Assembly: GCA_038373865.1 (NCBI GenBank)
Contig: JAXGGA010003450.1
Location: forward strand, 1-64,000
Direction of reading: 5' to 3'
DNA length: 64,000 nucleotides
Source: Uloborus plumipes
Taxonomy: Eukaryota > Arthropoda > Arachnida > Araneae > Uloboridae
Shown: in pieces, positions 1-12,800 of the stretch
Position numbering within the stretch: the stretch's first letter is position 1
Layout: every line of letters begins with the position of its first letter
Made by a program: the position numbers and the translations under genes
Notes under the pieces: model-generated
The model's database searches: none
Told to the model about the DNA's origin: nothing
What the model saw: only the letters and a program-made list of their open reading frames with translations

Positions 1-434
1 AATATACACCTGCAGTGTAAAATGAAATAAACCATTAATATTAAATAGGCAGAAACATATTTGAAAGGGAATAATTTTCCTTCATTAGTTGCATCGAATC
101 AAGCTACTTACTATTGATGAAAAAAGAATAATTTTTTTGAAACACTTTGTCTTGCAAACTTTTGATATTTAATTTTTCTTCAAAATTGCCAATATTTTCA
201 TTTAAGGATAACAATAATTATTTAGAGATATGCAATATAAATGGAAATCAATTTTCTATGTAAACATTTATCAATTCAATCAACTTTCACTAAAGTAAGA
301 TGTATTGTTAATAAATCATTTAAATTAAATCCAAAATAAATTTATGATTTTCATAATAGAAAAAATTTTACAGTTGCAGATAGGAAAACTATGATACAAA
401 TGACAAAGGTAAATCATGATGCTCTTTCTGTGCA
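1..434. other. AT-rich sequence, no gene seen
   Basis: Low-complexity AT-rich DNA with no open frame, splice-bounded exon or inverted repeat that I could support. It borders a transposase remnant on its right and may be part of the same decayed element. Confidence 0.5.
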
Positions 435-593
435 TCAATGATTCTTTAGATATTTTTTCCTCTGTTTTCTTGTGGTAAATTCATTTATAATGTCCTCATA
501 ATCAAGTGTTACCGTCAAACTTTCTTCTATTGATAATAGAGCTAATGAAGATAATTTACTATCAGAAATGAGCGTATGCAAAGGACACTTAAT
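435..593 (-). pseudogene. hAT transposase C-terminal remnant
   Basis: The minus strand encodes about 52 residues ending at a stop at 435. The stretch containing SKLSSLALLSIEES, then LDYEDIINEF and a basic tail (TRKQRKK), has the form of the extreme C-terminus of hAT-superfamily transposases and their ZMYM1-like domesticated relatives, where 'LSSLALLSIE...LDFxxVIxxFA' closes the dimerisation region. Upstream of about 594 the open frame runs into unrelated GC-rich sequence, so only the tail survives. There are no exons or a promoter around it. I read it as a dead transposon fragment and not as a host gene. The family is recognised by pattern only. Confidence 0.6.
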
Positions 594-1070
594 TTTTGCT
601 CCTTTTAGTTGGAAGCCCCAAACACGGGTGGGCCCCTTAAAAAGAAAAATCAAATGACAGAAATTTGGTGCTTCTTTGCCTTGGGGGCCATGGGCTCGGG
701 CCCCGAATGCCCTGCCGTAAATCAGTCCCTGCGCAGACACACACATATATATTTTATATCAGGTAGTGCAAAATTTGTCTGGTTGCAATAATATGCAAGT
801 TGTAACATATTTTATTACTTCACTATATAGTATACGTGGAAGCCCCCCGTGTAGCAAATACAGTTTGCATCCAGTGTTCTCAAAAGTCATAGTTGGGCCA
901 TGTATAGACAACTTTTATTTATACAGTCAAAAAAAAAAATACTTAATATTACAATAGTTTAATTTTCATGCTAAAGTATACTTTTATTAATTGGTTTTTA
1001 TTTCGTAAAAAAATATTTGTAATAAAAATATTTTCTTTTCTAAAATTAAGTTAAAAGTAATTGAGGATTA
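594..1070. other. Intergenic sequence with short GC-rich patch
   Basis: A GC-rich patch at 608-735 (runs of gggccc and ccccgaatgccc) interrupts the hAT remnant and looks like an inserted repeat. The rest is AT-rich with no coding signal. Confidence 0.4.
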
Positions 1071-1725
1071 TACAGGGTGTCCACTCTAATCGTGGACCAA
1101 TAGCTAATTTCTAAACCGTTAGAGATAAACATATAGTTTATTTAGGAAAAAATCTCAAAATTACGAAAGGAATTTTGGGTCTATTCAATGTTTTTCAAAA
1201 AATCAAATTTTGAAAGAGTTACGAAATTTAAATTTTTATACAGCCCCCCAGTCCTATCAATCATATTTAGTAAAACATTCTTGACACTGCAACGTTTAAA
1301 ACTAAAAAAAAATCACTCTTCTACCACAAAAATTGACCGAGTTATGACGTTTTGAAAAATCAAGATTTTGCATTGTTTCATGACGTCATTGAGAGATCGC
1401 TCCCTCGATGCCGTCATGAAACAATGCAAAATCTTGATTTTTCAAAACGTCATAACTCGGTCAATTTTTGTGGTAGAAGAGTGATTTTTTTTTAGTTTTA
1501 AACGTTACAGTGTCAAGAATGTTTTTCTAAATATGATTGATAGGACTGGGGGGCTATATAAAAATTTAAATTTCGTAACTCTTTCAAAATTTGATTTTTT
1601 GAAAAACATTGAATAGACCCAAAATTCCTTTCGTAATTTGGAGATTTTTTCCTAAATAAACTTTATGCTTATCTCTAACGGTTTAGAAATTAGCTATTGG
1701 TCCACGATTGGAGTGGACACCCTGT
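1071..1725. mobile_element. Foldback MITE with ~315-bp arms
   Basis: The element starts TACAGGGTGTCCACTC and ends with the reverse complement (GAGTGGACACCCTGTA). The two arms, about 1071-1388 and 1409-1725, are near-perfect reverse complements along their whole length, separated by about 20 bp around 1389-1408 (agagatcgctccctcgatg). The centre is flanked by tgacgtcat. There is no open frame, so it is a non-autonomous foldback element. TA at both outer ends is compatible with a TA-targeting (Tc1/mariner-type) origin. The age is low to moderate because the arms still match with few mismatches. Confidence 0.9.
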
Positions 1726-2254
1726 ATATATTATATTCCATACAATACTTTAATTAGGTTGCATAAAATTTAAAATAATTGATTATTTGTTATTGTATTC
1801 TGTATTTAAAATAACAATTAAGATTTTGGGTTTTGGTGGTTTTAATACGGTTAGAGCGCTAATATAATAGAAGAGAAAAACTATATAACGCACTCAAAAA
1901 CAGCAGAAAATAAGACGATGATAAACGATCGGAAATTGAAATAGCACGATGGAAGAAAGTAAACAACAGTGGGTTCGTGAACTGTGACGTCACAGCCAAT
2001 CACAGAGCGTTTAGGAATCACATGATTTTATCGTATTTTCAAATTAATTTTCTTAATTACTCATAATTATTTTGATGATTCTGAGAACATTTTCGAGATC
2101 TATGACATCGAATTTACGAGAATCGAAGAATACTTTGTGTTTTCCCGACCAATGCAAGTTCCTCATTGAGCAAGTGTGTTGACTGGTTTAAATTTATTTT
2201 AATTCTTTACATCAGGGGCATTATTAATAGCTGAAAATACTTGAAAAAAAAAAA
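1726..2254. other. Intergenic AT-rich sequence
   Basis: No gene or clear repeat seen. It contains one tgacgtcac site near 1985. Confidence 0.4.
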
Positions 2255-2289
2255 AAAATCACTTGTTAATCAATCACTCTTGGTGATTG

Positions 2290-2540
2290 GCTTACTTAAC
2301 GTGATTCCGTGATTACATGTGACTGATAGAATGCACGTGGAATGCGTGATTTAACGTGACTGATACAATGAGGGTGATTGATACTATGAACGTGATTGCG
2401 GGATTAAACGTGACATATGAAATGAACGTGAATGCGTGATTGAACGTGGAAATGAATGTGATTGATGGAATATGACTGATAGAATGAACGTGAGTGAGCG
2501 ACTGAGCGTGACTGATGGAATGAACGTGATTGAATGACGA
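2290..2540. repeat. Degenerate ~20-bp tandem repeat
   Basis: Imperfect repeats built from the words 'gaacgtgattg' and 'actgatagaatg' follow each other about a dozen times (for example near 2380, 2425, 2485 and 2515). Copies differ by substitutions and small indels, so the array is old. No open frame is kept across it. Confidence 0.7.
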
Positions 2541-3359
2541 TTGTTGCGAAACTAGAGGTTATGCAGGTTAATCTGGAAGCTGCTCAAAGTAATATTTTTT
2601 TTTCTAAATGCGCCATACCCTTGTACATGTTCAACAGAGTTAAATTTAACAAATTATGGGATAACGTACGTGAAAATTAACAAAACAACCCACATGGGTA
2701 AAAATTCAATTTTGATGTATACAGAAGAAAAATAATTTTGCTCAATAAGAGAAAAAATACATAAAAAGTAAAAATTTTTAGGTGAAGGTTATGAAAAAAA
2801 TATGAATAAATAAACAATAAATTTAAAAAATAATAATGAATAAAATTTAAAAAATCATAAAAGAAAAGAAAATATCTTTCTGAATTAAAATTAATTAATA
2901 AAAGAAAGAAAACAGTGCAGTGAAGAATGTTAAAATTAATGTATATTAAAAAAAATATTATCCAAAAACAAAATGTTCTTGGTCAATTAGAAAAGGAACA
3001 AGATCAGTGCTTTTCCTTTTTGCTGTGGAGATAAGATTGCATGGTTGTCAGCGTTACCCAAGAAACACCACGAGGAGGTCACCATGCGACGTTTCTCGTC
3101 GGGGAGTTTTGATCAGGCAGGCCCCCTTGCCTACTGCCATTGGGGAGTTTTGCTTAGGCAGGCCCCCAATGCCTACTGCCGTTATGGAGCGAGAAAGAGA
3201 ACATTTATCACGGATTACGTCCTTTTAAAACCCAAAATTAAGCACACAACAGCAGGTAAAAAAGGTTCGCCATTAGTTAAGACGGGTGGCGCTAGTTTTG
3301 GCAGGAAACAGGTAGAAAAGATGCGTCAAAAACTAAACATCATTGAGATATTCCAATTC
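2541..3359. other. Unassigned sequence with a GC-richer block
   Basis: 2541-2990 is AT-rich with nothing recognisable. 3045-3365 is richer in GC and has two partly overlapping open frames on the plus strand, and a tandem duplication at about 3099-3180 of 'ggggagttttg..aggcaggcccc..gcctactgcc'. I do not recognise any protein family in it. A decayed retrotransposon or processed fragment is possible. Confidence 0.35.
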
Positions 3360-3500
3360 AAGTGACATCGTCGTCTTCAACTTACCATATCCGATTTGAA
3401 AAGAAATTTTATACAGGTGCCTTTGAGGCTAACCTATCTATATACAACTATTCAGCATCCAAGATCAACATTTGGAGGAGTTAAGATCATTAAAAAGGGC
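3360..3500 (+). repeat. Diverged relative of the 48.5-51.3 kb foldback family
   Basis: The words 'atatccgatttg', 'ttatacaggtg', 'gaggctaacct' and 'ccaagatcaacatttggaggagtta' occur here in the same order and spacing as 'ctccgatttgg', 'tttacagaggtg', 'gaaactaactt' and 'caagatccaaatctggaggagct' at 48549-48640. This points to an old copy of the same element end. Confidence 0.6.
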
Positions 3501-3864
3501 TCACAGAAGGCGGATCAGATTTGTGAGATGAATTCCTTTGTTTATGTGCTCTGGATGCACATGATTTGTGTCTTGGTAGCAAAAACTTGACTAATTTAGT
3601 TTTAAAGGCACGATGCAAGATTGAACTTCTCTAAAATATGCCCCGAATTAGAGATGAATATGATGATGATGATGATGAGGTAGGGACAACCACGTAATGC
3701 GACATGGAATGAATCTATCACGTTTATTTTTTTGCAGCGATTTTCCACTCATTTGCCAGCCCATCAAAGCCAGTGCTATTCAGTTTAAATAATGCAAACC
3801 ATTTTACCTGCTGTGGTGCGTGTTGTACACAAATTTTGGGCATACAACTTTCACACCAACACTT
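3501..3864. other. Spacer before the minisatellite
   Basis: No gene seen. A short (gat)n run sits near 3659-3680. A 'caactttcacac' word occurs at about 3846 and again at about 3913, bracketing the first, inverted, minisatellite unit. Confidence 0.4.
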
Positions 3865-6800
3865 GTCTGCCCTATAAACGGGTTATGGCAAGTTTGAAAG
3901 ATGTCGGAATGTGCCAACTTTCACACTTGTAAAACCAGTTCATAGGGCAGAATGCATTCATAACCCACACTGCCATGATCCGTTTATAGGGCAGACAACA
4001 TTCATAACCCACACTGCCATGACCCGTTTATAGGGCAGACAACATTCATAACCCACACTGCCATGACCCGTTTATAGGGCAGACAACATTCATAACCCAC
4101 ACTGACATGACCCGTTTATAGGGCAGACAGCATTCATAACCCACACTGACATGACCCGTTTATAGGGCAGACACATTTTCTCTTGCCATGACCCGTTTAT
4201 AGGGCAGACAATATTCATAACCCACACTGCCATAACCCGTTTATAGGGAAGACACATTTTCTCTTGCCATGACCCGTTTATAGGGCAGACAACATTCATA
4301 ACCCACACTGCCATGACCCGTTTATAGGGCAGACAACATTCATAACCCACACTGCCATGACCCGTTTATAGGGCAGACAACATTCATAACCCACACTGAC
4401 ATGACCCGTTTATAGGGCAGACAGCATTCATAACCCACACTGACATGACCCGTTTATAGGGCAGACATTTTCTCTTGCCATGACCCGTTTATAGGGCAGA
4501 CAATATTCATAACCCACACTGCCATAACCCGTTTATAGGGCAGACACATTTTCTCTTGCCATGACCCGTTTATAGGGCAGACACATTTTCTCTTGCCATG
4601 ACCCGTTTATAGGGCAGACAACATTCATAACCCACACTGCCATGACCCGTTTATAGGGCAGACAACATTCATAACCCACACCGCCATGACCCGTTTATAG
4701 GGCAGACAACATTCATAACCCACACTGACATGACCCCTTTATAAGGCAGACACATTTTCTCTTGCCATGACCCGTTTATAGGGCAGACAACATTCATAAC
4801 CCACACTGCCATGACCCGTTTATAGGGCAGACAACATTCATAACCCACACTGACATGACCCCTTTATAAGGCAGACACATTTTCTCTTGCCATGACCCGT
4901 TTATAGGGCAGACAACATTCATAACCCTCACTGCCATGACCCGTTTATAGGGCAGACAACATTCATAACCCACACTGCCATGACCCGTTTATAGGGCAGA
5001 CAACATTCATAACCCACACTGCCATAACCCGTTTATAGGGCAGACACATTTTCTCCTGCCATGACCCGTTTATAGGGCAGACAACATTCATAACCCACAC
5101 TGCCATGACCCGTTTATAGGGCAGACACATTTTCTCTTGCCATGACCCGTTTATAGGGCAGACAACATTCATAACCCACACTGCCATGACCCGTTTATAG
5201 GGCAGACACATTTTCTCTTGCCATGACCCGTTTATAGGGCAGACAACATTCATAACCCGCACTGCCATGACCCGTTTATAGGGCAGACAACATTCATAAC
5301 CCACACTGCCATGACCCGTTTATAGGGCAGACAACATTCATAACCCGCACTGCCATGACCCGTTTATAGGGCAGACAACATTCATAACCCACACTGCCAT
5401 GACCCGTTTATAGGGCAGACACATTTTCTCTTGCCATGACCCGTTTATAGGGCAGACAACATTCATAACCCACACTGCCATGACCCGTTTATAGGGCAGA
5501 CACATTTTCTCTTGCCATGACCCGTTTATAGGGCAGACAACATTCATAACCCACACTGCCATGACCCGTTTATAGGGCAGACACATTTTCTCTTGCCATG
5601 ACCCGTTTATAGGGCAGACAACATTCATAACCCACACTGCCATAACCCGTTTATAGGGCAGACACATTTGCTCCTGCCATGACCCGTTTATAGGGCAGAC
5701 ACATTTGCTCCTGCCATGACCCGTTTATAGGGCAGACAACATTCATAACCCGCACTGCCATGATACGTTTATAGGGCAGACAACATTCATAACCCACACT
5801 GCCATAACCCGTTTATAGGGCAGACAACATTTTCTCTTGCCATGACCCGTTTATAGGGCAGACAACATTCATAACCCTCACTGCCATGACCCGTCTATAG
5901 GGCAGACAACATTCATAACCCACACTGCCATGACCCGTTTATAGGGCAGACAACATTCATAACCCACACTGCCATAACCCGTTTATAGGGCAGACACATT
6001 TTCTCCTGCCATGACCCGTTTATAGGGCAGACAACATTCATAACCCACACTGCCATGACCCGTTTATAGGGCAGACACATTTTCTCTTGCCATGACCCGT
6101 TTATAGGGCAGACAACATTCATAACCCACACTGCCATGACCCGTTTATAGGGCAGACAACATTCATACCCACTGCCATGACCCGTTTATAGGGCAGACAC
6201 ATTCTCCCCTGCCATGACCCGTTTATAGGGTAGACAACATTCATAACCCACACTGCCATAACCCATTTATAGGGCAGACACATTTGCTCCTGCCATGACC
6301 CGTTTATAGGGCAGACAACATTCATAACCCGCACTGCCATGACCCGTTTATAGGGCAGACACATTCATCCTCACTGCCATGACCCGTTTATAGGGCAGAC
6401 AACATTCATAACCCACACTGCCATGACCCGTTTATAGGGCAGACACATTTTCTCTTGCCATGACCCGTTTATAGGGCAGGCAACATTCATAACCCACACT
6501 GCCATGACCCGTTTATAGGGCAGACAACATTCTTACCCACTGCCATGACCCGTTTATAGGGCAGACAACATTCATAACCCACACTGCCATGACCCGTTTA
6601 TAGGGCAGACAACATTCATTCCTCACTGCCATGACCCGTTTATAGGGCAGACAACATTCATAACCCACACTGCCATAACCCGTTTATAGGGCAGACACAT
6701 TTTCTCCTGCCATGACCCGTTTATAGGGCAGACAACATTCATAACCCGCACTGCCATGACCCGTTTATAGGGCAGACAACATTCATAACCCACACTGCCA

Positions 6801-9800
6801 TAACCCGTTTATAGGGCAGACACATTTTCTCCTGCCATGACCCGTTTATAGGGCAGACACATTCATAACCCACTGCCATGACCCGTTTATAGGGCAGACA
6901 CATTCTCGCTCTGCCATGACCCGTTTATAGGGCAGACAACATTCATAACCCACACTGCCATAACCCGTTTATAGGGCAGAAACATTTTCTCTTGCCATGA
7001 CCCGTTTATAGGGCAGACAACATTCATAACCCTCACTGCCATGACCCGTCTATAGGGCAGACAACATTCATAACCCACACTGTCATGACCCGTTTATAGG
7101 GCAGACAGCATTCATAACCCACACTGCCATAACCCGTTTATAGGGCAGACACATTTTCTCCTGCCATGACCCGTTTATAGGGCAGACAACATTCATAACC
7201 CACACTGCCATGACCCGTTTATAGGGCAGACACATTTTCTCTTGCCATGACCCGTTTATAGGGCAGACAACATTCATAATCCACACTGCCATGACCCGTT
7301 TATAGGGCAGACACATTTTCTCTTGCCATGACCCGTTTATAGGGCAGACAACATTCATAACCCGCACTGCCATGACCCGTTTATAGGGCAGACAACATTC
7401 ATAACCCACACTGCCATAACCCGTTTATAGGGCAGAAACATTTGCTCCTGCCACGACCCGTTTATAGGGCAGACAACATTCATAACCCACACTGCCATGA
7501 CCCGTTTATAGGGCAGACACATTTTCTCTTGCCATGACCCGTTTATAGGGCAGACAACATTCATAATCCACACTGCCATGACCCGTTTATAGGGCAGACA
7601 CATTTTCTCTTGCCATGACCCGTTTATAGGGCAGACAAACTTCATAACCCACACTGCCATGACCCGTTTATAGGGTAGACACATTTTCTCTTGCCATGAC
7701 CCGTTTATAGGGCAGACAACATTCATAACCCACACTGCCATAACCCGTTTATAGGGCAGACACATTTTCTCTTGCCATGACCCGTTTATAGGGTAGACAA
7801 CATTCATAACCCACACTGCCATAACCCATTTATAGGGCAGACACATTTGCTCCTGCCATGACCCGTTTATAGGGCAGACAACATTCATAACCCGCACTGC
7901 CATGACCCGTTTATAGGGCAGACAACATTCATAACCCGCACTGCCATGACACGTTTATAGGGCAGACAACATTCATAACCCACACTGCCATAACCCGTTT
8001 ATAGGGCAGACACATTTTCTCTTGCCATGACCCGTTTATAGGGCAGACAACGTTCATAACCCTCACTGCCATGTTGTCTATACGGCAGACAACATTCATA
8101 ACCCACACTGTCATGACCCGTTTATAGGGCAGACAACATTCATAACCCACACTGCCATAACCCGTTTATAGGGCAGACACATTTTCTCCTGCCATGACCC
8201 GTTTATAGGGCAGACAACATTCATAACCCACACTGCCATGACCCGTTTATAGGGCAGACACATTTTCTCTTGCCATGACCCGTTTATAGGGCAGACAACA
8301 TTCATAATCCACACTGCCATGACCCGTTTATAGGGCAGACACATTTTCTCTTGCCATGACCCGTTTATAGGGCAGACAACATTCATAACCCGCACTGCCA
8401 TGACCCGTTTATAGGGCAGACAACATTCATAACCCACACTGCCATAACCCGTTTATAGGGCAGAAACATTTGCTCCTGCCACGACCCGTTTATAGGGCAG
8501 ACAACATTCATAAAACACACTGCCATGACCCGTTTATAGGGCAGACACATTTTCTCTTGCCATGACCCGTTTATAGGGCAGACAACATTCATAACCCACA
8601 CTGCCATGACCCGTTTATAGGGCAGACACATTTTCTCTTGCCATGACCCGTTTATAGGGCAGACAACATTCATAACCCACACTGCCATGACCCGTTTATA
8701 GGGCAGACAACATTCATAACCCACACTGCCATGACCCGTTTATAGGGCAGACAACATTCATAACCCACACTGCCATGACCCGTTTATAGGGCAGACACAT
8801 TTTCTCTTGCCATGACCCGTTTATAGGGCAGACAACATTCATAACCCACACTGCCATAACCCGTTTATAGGGCAGACACATTTTCTCTTGCCATGACCCG
8901 TTTATAGGGCAGACAACATTCATAACCCGCACTGCCATGACCCGTTTATAGGGCAGACAACATTATACCTCACTGCCATGACCCGTTTATAGGGCAGACA
9001 ACATTCATAACCCGCACTGCCATGACCCGTTTATAGGGCAGACAACATTCATAACCCACACTGCCATAACCCGTTTATAGGGCAGACACATTTTCTCTTG
9101 CCATGACCCGTTTATAGGGCAGACAACATTCATAACCCGCACTGCCATGACCCGTTTATAGGGCAGACACATTCATATCTCACTGCCATGACCCGTTTAT
9201 AGGGCAGACAACATTCATAACCCACACTGCCATAACCCGTTTATAGGGCAGACACATTTTCTCTTGCCATGACCCGTTTATAGGGCAGACAACATTCATA
9301 ACCCACACTGCCATGACCCGTTTATAGGGCAGACAACATTCATAACTCACACTGCCATGACCCGTTTATAGGGCAGACAACATTTTCTCCTGCCATGACC
9401 CGTTTATAGGGCAGACAACATTCATAACCCCACTGCCATGACCCGTTTATAGGGCAGACAACATTCATAACCCGCACTGCCATGACCCGTTTATAGGGCA
9501 GACAACATTCATAACCCACACTGCCATGATACGTTTATAGGGCAGACAACATTTGCTCCTGCCATGACCCGTTTATAGGGCAGACAACATTCATAACCCA
9601 CACTGCCATGACCCGTTTATAGGGCAGACACATTTTCTCTTGCCATGACCCGTTTATAGGGCAGACAACATTCATAACCCACACTGCCATGACCCGTTTA
9701 TAGGGCAGACACATTTTCTCTTGCCATGACCCGTTTATAGGGCAGACAACATTCATAACCCACACTGCCATGACCCGTTTATAGGGCAGACACATTTTCT

Positions 9801-12800
9801 CCTGCCATGACCCGTTTATAGGGCAGGCAAAATTCTCCTTTGCCATGACCCGTTTATAGGGCAGACAACATTCATAACCCACACTGCCATAACCCGTTTA
9901 TAGGGCAGACACATTTTCTCTTGCCATGACCCGTTTATAGGGCAGACAACATTCATAACCCACACTGCCATGACCCGTTTATAGGGCAGACACATTTTCT
10001 CTTGCCATGACCCGTTTATAGGGCAGACAACATTCATAACCCACACTGCCATGACCCGTTTATAGGGCAGACACATTTTCTCTTGCCATGACCCGTTTAT
10101 AGGGCAGACACATTTTCTCTTGCCATGACCCGTTTATAGGGCAGACAACATTCATAACCCACACTGCCATGACCCGTTTATAGGGCAGACAACATTCATA
10201 ACCCGCACTGCCATGACCCGTTTATAGGGCAGACAACATTCATAACCCACACTGCCATAACCCGTTTATAGGCAGACACATTTTCTCTTGCCATGACCCG
10301 TTTATAGGGCAGACAACATTCATAACCCACACTGCCATGACCCGTTTATAGGGCAGACAACATTCATAACCCACACTGCCATAACCCGTTTATAGGGCAG
10401 ACACATTTTCTCTTGCCATGACCCGTTTATAGGGCAGACAACATTCATAACCCACACTGCCATGACCCGTTTATAGGGCAGACACATTTTCTCTTGCCAT
10501 GACCCGTTTATAGGGCAGACAACATTCATAACCAACACTGCCATGACCCGTTTATAGGGCAGACACATTTTCTCTTGCCATGACCCGTTTATAGGGCAGA
10601 CAACATTCATAACCCCCGTTTATAGGGCAGACAACATTCATAACCCACACTGCCATGACCCGTTTATAGGGCAGACAACATTCATAACCCGCACTGCCAT
10701 GACCCGTTTATAGGGCAGACAACATTCATAACCCACACTGCCATGACCCGTTTATAGGGCAGACAACATTCATAACCCACACTGCCATGACCCGTTTATA
10801 GGGCAGACAACATTCTCTCTTGCCATGACCCGTTTATAGGGCAGACAACATTCTCTCTTGCCATGACCCGTTTATAGGGCAGACAACATTCATAACCCAC
10901 ACTGCCATGACCCGTTTATAGGGCAGACAACATTCATAACCCACACTGCCATGACCCGTTTATAGGGCAGACAACATTCATAACCCACACTGCCATGACC
11001 CGTTTATAGGGCAGACAACATTCATAACCCACACTGCCATGACCCGTTTATAGGGCAGACACATTTTCTCTTGCCATGACCCGTTTATAGGGCAGACAAC
11101 ATTCATAACCCACACTGCCATGACCCGTTTATAGGGCAGACACATTTTCTCTTGCCATGACCCGTTTATAGGGCAGACAACATTCATAACCCACACTGCC
11201 ATGACCCGTTTATAGGGCAGACAACATTCATAACCCACACTGCCATGACCCGTTTATAGGGCAGACAACATTCATAACCCACACTGCCATAACCCGTTTA
11301 TAGGGCAGACAACAATCTCACTTGCCATGACCCGTTTATAGGGCAGACAACATTCATAACCCACACTGCCATAACCCGTTTATAGGGCAGACAACAATCT
11401 CACTTGCCATGACCCGTTTATAGGGCAGACAACATTCATAACCCACACTGCCATGACCCGTTTATAGGGCAGACACATTTTCTCTTGCCATGACCCGTTT
11501 ATAGGGCAGACAACATTCATAACCCACACTGCCATGACCCGTTTATAGGGCAGACAACATTCATAACCTACACTGCCATGACCCGTTTATAGGGCAGACA
11601 ACATTCATAACCCACACTGCCATGACCCGTTTATAGGGCAGACACATTTTCTCTTGCCATGACCCGTTTATAGGGCAGACAACATTCATAACCCACACTG
11701 CCATAACCCGTTTATAGGGCAGACACATTTTCTCTTGCCATGACCCGTTTATAGGGCAGACAACATTCATAACCCACACTGCCATGACCCGTTTATAGGG
11801 CAGACACATTCATACCCTCACTGCCATGACCCGTTTATAGGGCAGACAACATTCATAACCCACACTGCCATAACCCGTTTATAGGGCAGACAACATTCAT
11901 AACCCACTGCCATGACCGTTTATAGGGCAGACAACATTCATAACCCGCACTGCCATGACCCGTTTATAGGGCAGACAACATTCATAACCCACACTGCCAT
12001 GACCCGTTTATAGGGCAGACAACATTCATAACCCGCACTGCCATGACCCGTTTATAGGGCAGACAACATTCATAACCCACACTGCCATGACCCGTTTATA
12101 GGGCAGACACATTTTCTCTTGCCATGACCCGTTTATAGGGCAGACAACATTCATAACCCGCACTGCCATGACCCGTTTATAGGGCAGACAACATTCATAA
12201 CCCACACTGCCATGACCCGTTTATAGGGCAGACAACATTCATAACCACACTGCCATGACCCGTTTATAGGGCAGACACATTTTCTCTTGCCATGACCCGT
12301 TTATAGGGCAGACACATTTTCTCTTGCCATGACCCGTTTATAGGGCAGACAACATTCATAACCCACACTGCCATGACCCGTTTATAGGGCAGACACATTT
12401 TCTCTTGCCATGACCCGTTTATAGGGCAGACAACATTCATAACCGCACTGCCATGACCCGTTTATAGGGCAGACAACATTCATAACCCACACTGCCATGA
12501 CCCGTTTATAGGGCAGACAACATTCATAACCCACACTGCCATGACCCGTTTATAGGGCAGACAACATTCATAACCCACACTGCCATGACCCGTTTATAGG
12601 GCAGACAACATTCATAACCCACACTGCCATAACCCGTTTATAGGGCAGACACATTTTCTCTTGCCATGACCCGTTTATAGGGCAGACAACATTCATAACC
12701 CACACTGCCATGACCCGTTTATAGGGCAGACAACATTCATAACCCTCACTGCCATGACCCGTTTATAGGGCAGACAACATTCATAACCCACACTGCCATG

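Noticed and set aside
435..746. 103-aa frame as an intact gene
   Set aside because: Only the last ~52 residues resemble hAT transposase. The first half is unrelated GC-rich sequence read through by chance.
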